DNA of 32,839 nt from Candidatus Gastranaerophilales bacterium (GTDB lineage: Bacteria > Cyanobacteriota > Vampirovibrionia > Gastranaerophilales > Gastranaerophilaceae): positions 1 to 32,839 of the forward strand of contig CALUVK010000001.1 of NCBI GenBank assembly GCA_944324205.1, given 5' to 3'. The translations under genes and the position numbers were made by a program. Below, piece after piece: positions 8,651-17,387 of the stretch; position 1 is the first letter of the stretch, and each line of letters opens with the position of its first letter. The notes beneath the pieces were generated by a model that saw nothing but the letters and a program-made list of their open reading frames with translations, was not told the origin of the DNA and did no database searches.

Positions 8651-9113
8651 AATTAAGATATTTTGCAACCGGTTCTGGTACAAAGTTTCTGATATCGCCC
8701 TTGTTTAAGAGAATTTCTCTTACGCAAGATGAGGAAATAAAATTATATTCAGGTTTTGTTATCAAAAAAACTGTTTTGATGTTATTATAAAGAACCTGAT
8801 TAGTTTGTGAAAGCTGCATTTCATATTCAAAATCAAAAGATGTTCTTAATCCCCTCAATAAAACATCTGCACCCCGTTTTTTAGCATATTCTACAGTTAA
8901 TCCTTGAAAACAATCAACTTCAACATTAGGAATATCTTTTGTACTTTCCTGGATGAGTTTAACTCTTGTCTTTACTGGCAGAAAACCTTCTTTATCAACA
9001 TTATATGCAACTGCTATAATAACTTTTTCAAAAATTTCAGCACCGCTTTTTAGAATATCAATATGTCCGTTTGTAATCGGGTCAAAACTGCCCGGATAGA
9101 TAGCAATAGTCAT
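8628..9113 (-). CDS. coaD: Phosphopantetheine adenylyltransferase
   Basis: Transfers AMP from ATP to 4'-phosphopantetheine, giving dephospho-CoA, the fourth step of CoA synthesis. At 161 residues it has the usual bacterial CoaD length. Nucleotidyltransferase motifs: GSFDPITNGH at residues 8-17 (the TxGH signature), LLRGLR in the middle and ISSSCVRE (ISSTxxR-like) near the C-terminus. The ATG at 9113 is preceded by AAGGAG at good spacing. Its last 23 bases overlap the end of cheA on the other strand, which is unusual for a well-conserved gene but leaves both reading frames intact. Confidence 0.97.
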   Translation of the reverse strand: MTIAIYPGSFDPITNGHIDILKSGAEIFEKVIIAVAYNVDKEGFLPVKTRVKLIQESTKDIPNVEVDCFQGLTVEYAKKRGADVLLRGLRTSFDFEYEMQLSQTNQVLYNNIKTVFLITKPEYNFISSSCVREILLNKGDIRNFVPEPVAKYLNSKYDDIL

Positions 9114-9245
9114 TTTATCTCCTTGTATAGAAGGTATTATAACATAGAAAAGAATGATATGACATAAAACTTTTACAGTTATGTATGCTGTAACTTCATT
9201 ATTTCTGTTTTTATGCTAAAATCAAAACAAGTAAGAGGAGAATAT

Positions 9246-10607
9246 ATGTCAATTATCATAATGATTTTATTACTAAGTTTACTTATCCTTGTTCATGAAG
9301 CCGGGCATTTTATGGCAGCTCGAGCTTTTGGAATAAAAGTTGATAAATTTGGTTTTGGGCTTCCTGTTGGACCTACTTTATATAAAGGTAAAATTGGTGA
9401 TGTAGAAATTTTGGTTCATGCTTTCTTACTTGGCGGCTATGTATCGTTTCCGGATGATGACAAAGATTGTGAATTACCGGAAGATTCTCCAGAGAGATTT
9501 GTGAATAAACCCGTTTGGCAAAGGGCTGTAGTAGTATCTGCAGGGGTTATTGCTAATGTAATTTGTGCAATTGCTCTTGTAATGCTTGTTGCAGTGGTTT
9601 CTCATAAACTTCCTTCCGGCAATTATAAAATCTATACTGCCAGTATTAGTGCTCCAAAAGATGCAAGTATTTGGCAGTCCGGAATTAAAGAGGGTGACAG
9701 AATTCTGAAAGTTAATGGATGTAATATTGATAATATATATTCTTTTGTAACTATTGTTAAAAATAGTGCTAAATCCGGAGGAATTATTTCGCAGACAACT
9801 ATAGATGGAAACTTTGAGAAATTAAAAGATTTAAATCCGGGACTTTTAAAGGATGAGATTATACCTTCCGGAGTTGCAATCAGACTGCCTGATGAGTTGG
9901 ATAAAGATATTATTACAATGGATAAGTATGCATTAAAAGGCGCTAAATATTTTAAACATGAAGGTATAACTTTCCCTGAAAAACTTAAACCGCTTGCAAA
10001 AGAACTTGAAGGGAAAAACGTTTATACTTCAGATGGTAAGTACACAATGTATGAGATTGCAATTACACTTTCAAATGGTGTTCATCCTATTAATATAGAA
10101 GTTGAGCGCAATGGAAATATTATAAAGCTTAATCCTATTTATCCTGATGAAAAGGGTGTAATAGGAATAGGTTTAAGTGCACAGCAGACAATGATAGAAA
10201 CAAAAACTCTGCCGGCTGTAGTTAAAGGAAGTTGTGTTTACTTGTGGGATAATACATACATGATGATGTATTCTCTTGGTCAATTATTTACCGGAAATAT
10301 TCCGCTTAAGGATATGCATGGTGTTGTTGCAATTACTAAAATCGGCGGTGATATGATTGAAAAGAGTGGAAAGTCTTCTGGTATACTTCTTGCAGCACTT
10401 ATTTCAATGAACCTTGCGATTTTAAATATACTGCCGATTCCGGCACTTGATGGCGGACATTTATTATTTTTGTTTATAGAAAAAATTATGGGTAAACCGC
10501 TTGATGAGAAAGTTATTGAAATGATATCATCAATATTTTTCTCATTGCTTATTATACTTATGATACTTGTTGTATTTAACGATATAACTCTTCTTGTAGG
10601 AAAATAA
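9246..10607 (+). CDS. rseP: Site-2 zinc metalloprotease RseP (M50 family)
   Basis: An intramembrane protease that in studied bacteria cuts anti-sigma factors and leftover signal peptides. It has the zinc-binding HEAGH at residues 17-21 within the first membrane helix. A PDZ domain contains GIKEGDRILKVNG. The second zinc ligand is in LPIPALDGGH (Asp about residue 402), followed by the last membrane helices. Length is 453 residues, near the E. coli protein. An upstream in-frame ATG exists at 9213, but AGAGGAG (9234-9240) is placed for the ATG at 9246, so I start there; this also gives the N-terminus usual for the family. The PDZ region is expanded by a linker of about 100 residues. Seventeen bases separate it from the downstream GT8 gene, suggesting an operon. 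Confidence 0.94.
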   Translation: MSIIIMILLLSLLILVHEAGHFMAARAFGIKVDKFGFGLPVGPTLYKGKIGDVEILVHAFLLGGYVSFPDDDKDCELPEDSPERFVNKPVWQRAVVVSAGVIANVICAIALVMLVAVVSHKLPSGNYKIYTASISAPKDASIWQSGIKEGDRILKVNGCNIDNIYSFVTIVKNSAKSGGIISQTTIDGNFEKLKDLNPGLLKDEIIPSGVAIRLPDELDKDIITMDKYALKGAKYFKHEGITFPEKLKPLAKELEGKNVYTSDGKYTMYEIAITLSNGVHPINIEVERNGNIIKLNPIYPDEKGVIGIGLSAQQTMIETKTLPAVVKGSCVYLWDNTYMMMYSLGQLFTGNIPLKDMHGVVAITKIGGDMIEKSGKSSGILLAALISMNLAILNILPIPALDGGHLLFLFIEKIMGKPLDEKVIEMISSIFFSLLIILMILVVFNDITLLVGK

Positions 10608-10624
10608 CAGGAAAGGAATTTTTA

Positions 10625-11410
10625 ATGCCAAGAATAAATATTGCATTCGGTTTTACTGTGAATTGGGCTAAGTATGCTGCTTCTAGTATAGCTTCTATAT
10701 TGTCAAATGCAAAAGATAGTGACGAATATCATTTTTATCTCATGTCAGATATGTTTTCTGCAAATGATAAAGAAATGTTCAATGGTTTGAGTAAAATAAA
10801 AAAATCAGAATTTAATTTTATAAAAATGGATAATTCTGAATTTGACGGCGCTATTCATGATTGGCTTGGAGTATCTTCTTCATACAGACTAAAGCTATCA
10901 TCTCTGGTTAATGAAGATAAGATTTTGTATCTGGATTCGGATATTATGGCACGTGAGGATATTGCTCCTCTTTATTCTTATGATGTTTCGGATTATTACC
11001 TTGGAATGGTTGAAGATAAATGCAGTTATTCAATGAAAGTTCGTGTTGGACTAAAAGGTGATGATACGTTTTTTAACGGAGGATTGCAACTTATAAATCT
11101 TAAGAAATTCAGAGAAGATGATTTAGAAAAAATAATTTTTAAAAAACTCAGAGCCAGCGATTTTTATACTGATCAGGATGTAATTAATGATGTATGTCGT
11201 AATAAAATTTTGTCACTGCCTCTAAAATATAATATTGTTCCTTTGGCAACAAAACAATATAAAAAGAGAGAAGCAGAACGTGACGAAGCAATTGCTAATC
11301 CGGTGTTGGTTCATTTTGCGCTTAAACCATGGATGCATCCTGAAACGCCGTTTGCTGATGAATGGCAAAAATATTATCAAAAGGCGACCGGTGAACAACT
11401 GGATTTTTAA
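10625..11410 (+). CDS. Glycosyltransferase family 8 protein
   Basis: A 261-residue GT8-type retaining sugar transferase with a GT-A fold. The DxD metal/nucleotide-sugar motif is in ILYLDSDIMA, followed by FFNGGLQLINLKKFRE (the family's NxG motif) and the C-terminal VHFALKPWMHP, all typical of GT8 enzymes such as LPS galactosyl- and glucosyltransferases. It has no signal peptide, so it probably acts at the cytoplasmic face on lipopolysaccharide or another surface glycan. The donor and acceptor cannot be read from sequence. AGGAAAGGAA precedes the ATG. It follows rseP closely and overlaps the convergent kdsC by 4 bases. The kdsC neighbour supports an envelope-glycan role. Confidence 0.9.
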   Translation: MPRINIAFGFTVNWAKYAASSIASILSNAKDSDEYHFYLMSDMFSANDKEMFNGLSKIKKSEFNFIKMDNSEFDGAIHDWLGVSSSYRLKLSSLVNEDKILYLDSDIMAREDIAPLYSYDVSDYYLGMVEDKCSYSMKVRVGLKGDDTFFNGGLQLINLKKFREDDLEKIIFKKLRASDFYTDQDVINDVCRNKILSLPLKYNIVPLATKQYKKREAERDEAIANPVLVHFALKPWMHPETPFADEWQKYYQKATGEQLDF

Positions 11411-11943
11411 GATGAAGAACCTTCTGCAACAATATATTCTTTTTCAATTTCCTGCGCATCAAGTATAAAATCACATAATTCTCTTACTGCACCTTTTCCG
11501 CCGCCAAAAGAAGATTGAAAATTGCAGATTTCTTTTACTTCTTTAACAGCGTCACTGGGACAGCAAGCAAGCCCGACTTTTTCTAAAATACAAATGTCCG
11601 GAAGGTCATCTCCCATATAGCTTATGTTTTCATAAGAAAGATTATATTTTTTCATTAATTCTTCTAACGCAGGAAGTTTGTATTTTCTGCCTTGATAAAG
11701 CTCTGTGAAATTAAGATTTTTTGCTCTATGTTGTACAGTTCCGTTGTTTCTTGCAGTAATAATTGCAGTTATAAATCCGGAATTACGCATTCTTATAACT
11801 CCATGGCCGTCTTTCGCATTAAAAGTTTTATATTCAATTCCGTTTTCATCATAAGTAATACTGCCGTCTGTCATAACTCCGTCCACATCAAAGACAAGCA
11901 TTTTAATTTTTTTTGCAGCTTCTATAGCACTCTCTTTTGTCAT
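11407..11943 (-). CDS. kdsC: 3-deoxy-D-manno-octulosonate 8-phosphate phosphatase (KdsC-type HAD hydrolase)
   Basis: A C0-type HAD phosphatase that dephosphorylates KDO-8-P to KDO for lipid A-core synthesis. At 178 residues it has the standard KdsC length. The HAD motif I is VFDVDGVMTDG (DxDGV). The C-terminal part has YMGDDLPDICILEKVGLACCPSDAV, the motif IV region typical of KdsC/YrbI. No cap domain is present, as expected. It carries an AGGAG-type ribosome binding site in front of the ATG. Closely related HAD proteins also act on CMP-sugar or sialic-acid 9-phosphate substrates, so KDO specificity is inferred from overall match. Its presence argues for an outer membrane with LPS. Confidence 0.9.
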   Translation of the reverse strand: MTKESAIEAAKKIKMLVFDVDGVMTDGSITYDENGIEYKTFNAKDGHGVIRMRNSGFITAIITARNNGTVQHRAKNLNFTELYQGRKYKLPALEELMKKYNLSYENISYMGDDLPDICILEKVGLACCPSDAVKEVKEICNFQSSFGGGKGAVRELCDFILDAQEIEKEYIVAEGSSS

Positions 11944-12066
11944 ATAATCCTATCTCCTAATTTCACATTATTTATTTCTAATTATACCCCAAACGGAGGA
12001 TTTAATCTAAAGTTTGTAAAGAAATTTATAATAAGTCCGTTAATATTATCATCAAGGAAAATATAC

Positions 12067-12351
12067 ATGTTACAACTATTACCAAAGTCAAGTACTCTTA
12101 CCCCGAATACTTCAAATCCGCGCGAAGCCGTAGAAATCATTAATTCGTATATTGAGAAATATCACTGTGCAAATATGAGTGTTGATATTTCTTTTATGAA
12201 TGTTTTGGATGCTTGTTATGTTTCAACTATGTGTTCGACAAAACATTTTATTAAATATCCGGAAGGTAAAATTAATTGGATAATATCATCGGAATTAGTC
12301 AGAGATTTTAATAAACATCTAGAGCTTGGCAATTCTGATTATACAATTTAG
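12067..12351 (+). CDS. Small conserved-looking hypothetical protein (94 aa)
   Basis: I do not recognise this 94-residue protein. The frame is open from further upstream, but that part overlaps kdsC on the opposite strand. ATG 12067 has AAGGA at 12054-12058, 8 bases upstream, so it is the best start. The sequence begins with a Pro/Ser/Thr-rich segment (LPKSSTLTPNTSNPREAVEI), then a mixed alpha/beta-looking part with four cysteines or near-cysteine hydrophobics and the C-terminal stretch INWIISSELVRDFNKHLEL. No signal peptide or membrane segment is seen. It lies between divergently placed kdsC and a convergent HD-domain gene, 17 bases away. It is probably transcribed alone; composition matches its neighbours. 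Confidence 0.6.
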   Translation: MLQLLPKSSTLTPNTSNPREAVEIINSYIEKYHCANMSVDISFMNVLDACYVSTMCSTKHFIKYPEGKINWIISSELVRDFNKHLELGNSDYTI

Positions 12352-12368
12352 AAATTAAAACAAAACGA

Positions 12369-13175
12369 TTAGAGATAGCATTTTGCTTCTTGTCCTTCAA
12401 CACCCGCATAAAGTTCAACGTATTGTTTTGCAGGACTTGCATCAATTTTAGCAAACAAAACTTCTTCTATCTGGAAAAATCCTACATCTGCAGACATTTC
12501 GACAGAAATCTTAATTGGTTTCTTTTCACCGTGCTGTATTCTGATACGATTAATAGCATTTGCAGAATATTTGTGGATATCTCCGACGCGCGGAGTTGTA
12601 TTAATAGAAAGCGGAATTCTTGCACGGCCCTTTGTCATATCGCACCCGTCTGCAATAAGTATAATTCCGGCTTCTGTGGAATGAATTCTTCTTGAGGACA
12701 TATGTCCGATGATAGCCTCAATTACAATTGAGCGGATAATTACGCGTTTATGGAGATTATCCGGAAATACATGCAGCAAAGCTCTTTCAATCAGCGGTTT
12801 AGCAAGAATTACAGACATTTCTTCATGTCCTTGTCTTCCTATCATCATGCCTAAATCATGCATTAAACCTGCTAGGATGACTGCGCACATACTATCTTCA
12901 AAAGTTCCGATTTCTTCGTTTTCTAAAGATGTCTTAATTCCGCATTCATGCAAAATATTAAGCATTTTAATTGCATTGGCGCACACCTGTCTCATATGTA
13001 CAGGACCGTGGTCATTATAGCCTAAACGCTTGATTGATACATTATTTGCGTAATCCTGCATTTCCTGCAATTCTTCGTCTTCAAACAAATAATGCACCAG
13101 TTTAAGGCAGTTAGGGTTGTTGTGTAATCTTTTTAGAATCTTTGATTCTACTGATATTTCTTTAACTGATTTCAT
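12369..13175 (-). CDS. HD-domain phosphohydrolase-like protein
   Basis: A 268-residue protein with the metal-binding HD superfamily pattern. A first His is in HGPVHMRQVCANA, the HD doublet is in GLMHDLGMMIGRQGHEE, and further His and Asp follow (IIGHMSSR, ILIADGCDMTKGRARIP). This pattern is seen in bacterial HD proteins that hydrolyse nucleotides or cyclic dinucleotides; the substrate cannot be assigned. The C-terminal 70 residues (about 200-268) look like a beta-rich appendage. A TATAAT lies only 12 bases before the ATG on this strand (plus coordinates 13188-13193), with TTGTTT at 16-base spacing, so the mRNA leader should be only a few bases long. It is divergent from the TPR-glycosyltransferase gene. 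Confidence 0.85.
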   Translation of the reverse strand: MKSVKEISVESKILKRLHNNPNCLKLVHYLFEDEELQEMQDYANNVSIKRLGYNDHGPVHMRQVCANAIKMLNILHECGIKTSLENEEIGTFEDSMCAVILAGLMHDLGMMIGRQGHEEMSVILAKPLIERALLHVFPDNLHKRVIIRSIVIEAIIGHMSSRRIHSTEAGIILIADGCDMTKGRARIPLSINTTPRVGDIHKYSANAINRIRIQHGEKKPIKISVEMSADVGFFQIEEVLFAKIDASPAKQYVELYAGVEGQEAKCYL

Positions 13176-13366
13176 AGCTCTATATTTATTATAACACGTT
13201 TTTTGAGGAAAACAAAAAGTAAAACTTTTTTAAATATCAAGCTACGAAAAAATTGTCAAATTTTCGTTCAAATAGTCCATTTTCGGAATATATCATTCAA
13301 AAATTTATGAATATATGTTATTATACTGTTAATAATAGTAGTATTGGAGAGAGGACGAAATTAAAA

Positions 13367-15073
13367 ATGCAGGTTTCCAAAAGACTTGTTGTCAGAAAAG
13401 AAGTTCCAATGGACAATTCTAAAGATTTAATTACATCTTTGGATGTTGCTTTGGCAGAATATTATTGTAAAAATAATGATTATGAACATGGTTTAAAAAC
13501 ATATAGGGAGATTATTCCACAAATATTTGATGAAGCTGAAAGGTTTAAGGTTATTAACCAGTATACAAATTATGCTCTTCAATATGCTCAAAAAATGTTT
13601 ATGGATAAAAAGTATATAGAAGCCATTGAACAATATAGAGAAATTATGAAATTTTCCGGATTTCCGGTTAGTATTTATAAATACATTGGTCTTTGTATGA
13701 AATTTATCGGGAATGCAGATTTAGCTATTAAATTTCTTAAACGTTTTGAAGAAGTTTCACCGGATAAAGAAGATGTTTATGTATATCTTGCGGATTTAAC
13801 TTACACAGATATTAAAGATAATAAAAAAGCAATTGAATATTATGAAAAAGCGCTTGAAAAGAATAAAAACAACTATTCTATCTATAACATGCTTGGTCAT
13901 TTATATTCAACCTGTTATCAAGATAAATTTAAAGATAAACAAATTGATTATCTTACACGCGCATATGAACTTGCACCGAATAATAGAATTGTTGTCAAGA
14001 ATCTTGCATACGTATATGGTAAATTTGATGAAACGCAAAAAGCTGATGAATTTTATTCAAAACTTATGTATCTCAATCCGACTCATTCGGATTTACATGC
14101 ATATGGTGCATATTTAGTAAGACACCAACGTTTTTCAGAAGGTTTTAAATTCCTTCAACATCGTTTCCAGAAAGAAGATTTAAAAAATGTTGCTTTCCCG
14201 CAGCTTCTTACAACTAAGAAGAAAAGATGGAATATGAAACTTGACATTAAAGATAAACATATTCTTGTGCATTTTGAACAAGGTTTTGGTGACTCTATAA
14301 TGTTTGTAAGATTTCTTGATGAATTAAAAAAACGCTGCAGAGAAGTTTCTCTTGTTGTTCAAGGTTCTCTTGTAGAATTGTTTAAGGATTCAAAACTCGG
14401 GGTTGAAATTTATACAGAAAATCAAATTCCTCAAATTAATTATGATTATTGGATACCGATGATGGATTTGCCCATTGTATGTGAAACCCGTCCAGATACT
14501 ATTCCAAAAGCCGGTGGTTATTTAAAGGTACCGAAAACAAAGATTAATGCATATAGAAAAGCTCATATTAATGATAATGATAAGATTAAAATAGGTATAG
14601 CTTATGAAGGTACTCTTGCAAGTAAAGAAACTGATAGAGATATTCCATTGACTTATCTTTATCCTTTAATGCGGCTTCCGGATGTTGAAGTTTATAGTTT
14701 TCAGGTAGATGATTTAACGCGCCAGATGGATATGGTGCCTGAGGATGCAGCACTTATAAGACTTGGTAAAACTTTTAAGAACTGGGAAGATACTGCTTGT
14801 GCAATGAATTGTATGGATTTGATGGTTACAACAGATAATGGTGTTATGAACCTTGCAGGTGCACTTGGTATTAAAACGTTTGGTCTCTTTAATAGAATTG
14901 TAGAATGGCGTTGGTTTAAGACTCAGGGTGAAGACATTGCTTGGTATAAGAGTATAAAACCATTTCAGGCACCGACTGCAGGAGCGTGGGATGTTCCTGT
15001 CAATCAGGTATTGGAAGAAATTGATAAAATTCGCTGTAAAAAAATAGCAGACAAGATTAAAGGAAAAGTATAA
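13367..15073 (+). CDS. TPR-repeat protein fused to a GT9/GT41-like glycosyltransferase domain
   Basis: 568 residues from the chosen start. The N-terminal half contains several tetratricopeptide repeats (e.g. AIEYYEKALEKNKNNYSIYNMLGHLYS). The C-terminal half, from about residue 300, matches the glycosyltransferase domain commonly fused to TPRs: HILVHFEQGFGDSIMFVRFL, then IGIAYEGTLASKETDRDIPL, then TTDNGVMNLAGALGIKTFGLF and a Trp-rich segment (EWRWF, DIAWYKSI). In many relatives the segment reads DTSVAHLAGALG; here the His is Asn. TPR-GT proteins of this type often act on proteins or surface glycans, and flagellin is a possible acceptor in this organism (inference). The frame is open from a TTG at 13253, but GGAGAGAGGA (13345-13354) points to ATG 13367. 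A bidirectional terminator follows. Confidence 0.87.
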   Translation: MQVSKRLVVRKEVPMDNSKDLITSLDVALAEYYCKNNDYEHGLKTYREIIPQIFDEAERFKVINQYTNYALQYAQKMFMDKKYIEAIEQYREIMKFSGFPVSIYKYIGLCMKFIGNADLAIKFLKRFEEVSPDKEDVYVYLADLTYTDIKDNKKAIEYYEKALEKNKNNYSIYNMLGHLYSTCYQDKFKDKQIDYLTRAYELAPNNRIVVKNLAYVYGKFDETQKADEFYSKLMYLNPTHSDLHAYGAYLVRHQRFSEGFKFLQHRFQKEDLKNVAFPQLLTTKKKRWNMKLDIKDKHILVHFEQGFGDSIMFVRFLDELKKRCREVSLVVQGSLVELFKDSKLGVEIYTENQIPQINYDYWIPMMDLPIVCETRPDTIPKAGGYLKVPKTKINAYRKAHINDNDKIKIGIAYEGTLASKETDRDIPLTYLYPLMRLPDVEVYSFQVDDLTRQMDMVPEDAALIRLGKTFKNWEDTACAMNCMDLMVTTDNGVMNLAGALGIKTFGLFNRIVEWRWFKTQGEDIAWYKSIKPFQAPTAGAWDVPVNQVLEEIDKIRCKKIADKIKGKV

Positions 15074-15090
15074 AATATAGTTTCTGATAA

Positions 15091-15120
15091 AAATCCGGTA
15101 AAATTTAATTTACCGGATTT
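15091..15120. terminator. Bidirectional intrinsic terminator
   Basis: AAATCCGGTAAA (15091-15102) and its exact reverse complement (15109-15120) form a 12-bp stem with a 6-base loop, preceded by an A-run and followed by T-rich sequence. It lies between the convergent TPR-GT and gshA genes and could end transcription from both sides. Confidence 0.88.
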
Positions 15121-15125
15121 TTATA

Positions 15126-16388
15126 TTAGTTTAAATCTGCCGGACATTTGCCTTTTTTCAGTATATTAATAAGCGGATTAAGAAATTCTTCTTCGTCTTC
15201 GCATCTTGTTTTTAATGAGTAATATGCGATTTCTGTAAGCTCTTTGCATATGCTGAGAATCGGTGTTTTTCTTATTTTTGCCATAAGAGCATAGCGTGCT
15301 ACATTAAAACGCAGATCGTTAATTTCATTAAACGAATATTTGCAAAGCATATTTTCAACTTCTTCTAAAGCTGCAGGTGAATACATAATCCCTTTATACA
15401 GCGCGGGAATAGAATATTCCAGTCCATCTCCAACGCAGTCGTGATTTCTGATTTCAATAAAATTCCTTAATCTGACTTCCGGAAAATATAGATTTGAATG
15501 AAGCTTCCAATCTTCTATTGTTGCGCAAAATCCTTCATGTCCTTTTTCCATGAACTGTTTAAATGTTAATTTGCCGTTAAGGTTAACAGTATGTCCCTGT
15601 CTGTTAATAAATATCATAGGTGTGTCAAGGAGAAGGTTTACATAATCTTTAAAACACATGCCGTCCTGGAATTTCGTTGCAAAACCGCATCTTTCGTTAT
15701 CTGTATTTAGCCAGGCAAGTGCTCTAAATGATTTGTATCCGGTATCAACTCCTCCGCGGTATTTAGAATTAGCAAACATTGCAGTAGCAAAAGGCATCAT
15801 AAGATTTGCTACGCGAAATTTTCTCATAGCATCTTCTTCGGAAGAAAAATCAATTCCGACTTGAATTCCTGCAGTTTCTCTCATCATTACGTCTGACAAA
15901 ATTCCCCAGAGGTAATTTGCCATAAGAGCATATCTGCGTTTAGGAAGGAGCTTTATGTTTTTATAAGTCGTTGTCGGAGAAACTCCTTTATTAATAAGTT
16001 TTATTCCGAATTTATCCAAAACAGGTGCTAATGCTGTATCAATTTCTTCAACCCGTTTTTTTAAATCTCTGATAAATTCCTGCGGCTCAATGCTTAGTTC
16101 AATCTGGCATCCCGGCTCAAGTGTTATTGTATCGTGAAGTTTTTTTAATCCTATAATATTAATATCGTCTAAGATATAATCCCAGTTATCAGATTTGGCC
16201 ATCTCTCTTAATAGCTCGCAAACACCGTATTCTCCGCTATATGGCGCAACTTCGTTTGTACACCTCACAAGCGGAATTCGCTCATATTCCATGCCGATTT
16301 TCCTTGAAGTTTTACACCCGAGTATAAATTCATCAAGAAGCTGGCTGTATTCTAAATGTTCTTCCGGTTTTGTTTTGCAATAGTTCAC
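15126..16388 (-). CDS. gshA: Glutamate-cysteine ligase, plant/cyanobacterial (GCS2) type
   Basis: Joins L-glutamate and L-cysteine with ATP to gamma-glutamylcysteine, the first step of glutathione synthesis. Recognisable features are IGMEYERIPL near the N-terminus, the EPGCQIELSIEPQ segment (substrate and metal region), RYALMANYLW, MMRETAGIQVGIDF, YRGGVDTGYKSFRALAWLNTD and the C-terminal EVRLRNFIEIRNHDCVGD, all of the GCS2 family. The open frame reaches TTG 16406, but the AAAGGAG ribosome binding site lies inside that extension. GTG at 16388, six bases after it, is the better start and gives 420 residues. No glutathione synthetase (gshB) adjoins. It is divergent from rsmA. Confidence 0.9.
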   Translation of the reverse strand: MNYCKTKPEEHLEYSQLLDEFILGCKTSRKIGMEYERIPLVRCTNEVAPYSGEYGVCELLREMAKSDNWDYILDDINIIGLKKLHDTITLEPGCQIELSIEPQEFIRDLKKRVEEIDTALAPVLDKFGIKLINKGVSPTTTYKNIKLLPKRRYALMANYLWGILSDVMMRETAGIQVGIDFSSEEDAMRKFRVANLMMPFATAMFANSKYRGGVDTGYKSFRALAWLNTDNERCGFATKFQDGMCFKDYVNLLLDTPMIFINRQGHTVNLNGKLTFKQFMEKGHEGFCATIEDWKLHSNLYFPEVRLRNFIEIRNHDCVGDGLEYSIPALYKGIMYSPAALEEVENMLCKYSFNEINDLRFNVARYALMAKIRKTPILSICKELTEIAYYSLKTRCEDEEEFLNPLINILKKGKCPADLN

Positions 16389-16456
16389 GATACTCTCCTT
16401 TCCCAATTATATCTTAAACAAGTTTTACACTACAAATATAAATGAGAATGAAAGTT

Positions 16457-16486
16457 TTAACATTTCCCTATTTGTATTATTATAAA
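16457..16486 (+). promoter_or_regulatory. Promoter for a probably leaderless rsmA mRNA
   Basis: TTAACA (16457-16462), an 18-base spacer and TATAAA (16481-16486) match the sigma-70 consensus well. The rsmA ATG begins only 4 bases after the -10 element, so transcription would start at or inside the start codon. No Shine-Dalgarno sequence precedes the ATG. Confidence 0.6.
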
Positions 16487-16490
16487 TACC

Positions 16491-17321
16491 ATGGTGGATT
16501 ATTTACAACGCGCAAAGTTTTTTAGAACAAAAAAAAGATTAGGGCAGAATTTTCTTATTAACCCTGATGTAATCTCTGATATTATTAAGTTTTCCGGGGT
16601 TACAAAAGATGATGTTGTGCTGGAAATCGGCCCCGGAGCCGGGTTTGTAACAGAAGAGCTTGTTAAATATGTAAAAAAAGTTATCGCGGTTGAACTTGAT
16701 GAAGAGGCCATTAAAGAGCTTCAAAAGCTTAAATGTGATAATTTAGAGATTATACATAACGATATCCTGAAAACAGATATTTCTTCTCTTGCAGGTGAAA
16801 AAGTTAAAATAGTTGCAAATATTCCTTACTATATAACTTCTCCCATAATTGCCCATCTTCTTGGCGAAATAGATGATTTAGACAACAAAAACCGAAATAG
16901 TATTACAGATATTATATTAATGGTGCAGGAAGAAGTTGCCCGAAGGATTGTTGCAACACCAAACAGCCCCTCAAAACAGTATGGGCTTTTAACAATTTTG
17001 TCCCAATTCTGGGCGGACTGTGAAATTGTAAGACTTGTCGGGCGTAAATCGTTTTATCCGGCGCCAAAAGTTAATTCCGCACTTGTTTCTATGAAAATCA
17101 GAAAAGAGCCTTTGTTAAACCTAAATGATTACAAGTTTTTCAGGCGCGTAATAAAAGCTGCGTTTTCCCAGAGACGCAAAACCTTAAAAAACTGCCTAGT
17201 GAATTCGGGTTTTGATAAAATAAAGGTTGCAAATGCTCTTTCAGAACTTAATCTGGATGAAAACATTCGCGGTGAAAAGTTGTCAATTAGTGATTTTGGA
17301 AGACTTTCAGAATTATTATAA
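16491..17321 (+). CDS. rsmA: 16S rRNA (adenine-1518/1519-N6,N6)-dimethyltransferase
   Basis: KsgA/RsmA dimethylates two adjacent adenines near the 3' end of 16S rRNA, late in small-subunit assembly. The 276-residue sequence has the family N-terminus KKRLGQNFLIN. The S-adenosylmethionine motif I is VLEIGPGAGFVTEEL. The catalytic NIPYYITSPII (N-[I/L]-P-[Y/F] motif of the KsgA/Dim1 family) is present, as is SFYPAPKVNSALV in the C-terminal lobe. The start at 16491 fits the normal distance to the KKRLGQNFL motif. It lacks a Shine-Dalgarno sequence, and a consensus promoter ends 4 bases upstream, so translation is probably leaderless. Confidence 0.97.
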   Translation: MVDYLQRAKFFRTKKRLGQNFLINPDVISDIIKFSGVTKDDVVLEIGPGAGFVTEELVKYVKKVIAVELDEEAIKELQKLKCDNLEIIHNDILKTDISSLAGEKVKIVANIPYYITSPIIAHLLGEIDDLDNKNRNSITDIILMVQEEVARRIVATPNSPSKQYGLLTILSQFWADCEIVRLVGRKSFYPAPKVNSALVSMKIRKEPLLNLNDYKFFRRVIKAAFSQRRKTLKNCLVNSGFDKIKVANALSELNLDENIRGEKLSISDFGRLSELL

Positions 17322-17334
17322 GTGTGATTAATAT

Positions 17335-17373
17335 ACAGTTCAGCGAGAAAATATTATTTTCTCGCTGAACTGT
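17335..17373. terminator. 17-bp perfect hairpin between convergent genes
   Basis: The arm at 17335-17351 is the exact reverse complement of 17357-17373, with loop TATTA. It sits between the convergent rsmA and pilin-like genes. The stem is unusually long and stable for this AT-rich genome, but the T-run after it is weak, so it may also act as a 3'-end stabiliser. Confidence 0.75.
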
Positions 17374-17387
17374 TGTATTTAACATAT

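Noticed and set aside
9213..9245. Upstream start for rseP at 9213
   Set aside because: The Shine-Dalgarno AGAGGAG lies inside this extension and serves ATG 9246, which also matches the family N-terminus.
11692..12066. Longer 219-residue version of the 94-residue gene
   Set aside because: The extension lies antisense to kdsC, reads as low-complexity shadow sequence and has no ribosome binding site, while ATG 12067 has one.
13253..13366. N-terminal extension of the TPR-GT gene from TTG 13253
   Set aside because: No ribosome binding site at TTG; a strong purine-rich site precedes ATG 13367 and the extension lies in promoter-like AT-rich sequence.
16389..16406. TTG start for gshA at 16406
   Set aside because: The AAAGGAG site falls within it; GTG 16388 is correctly spaced.
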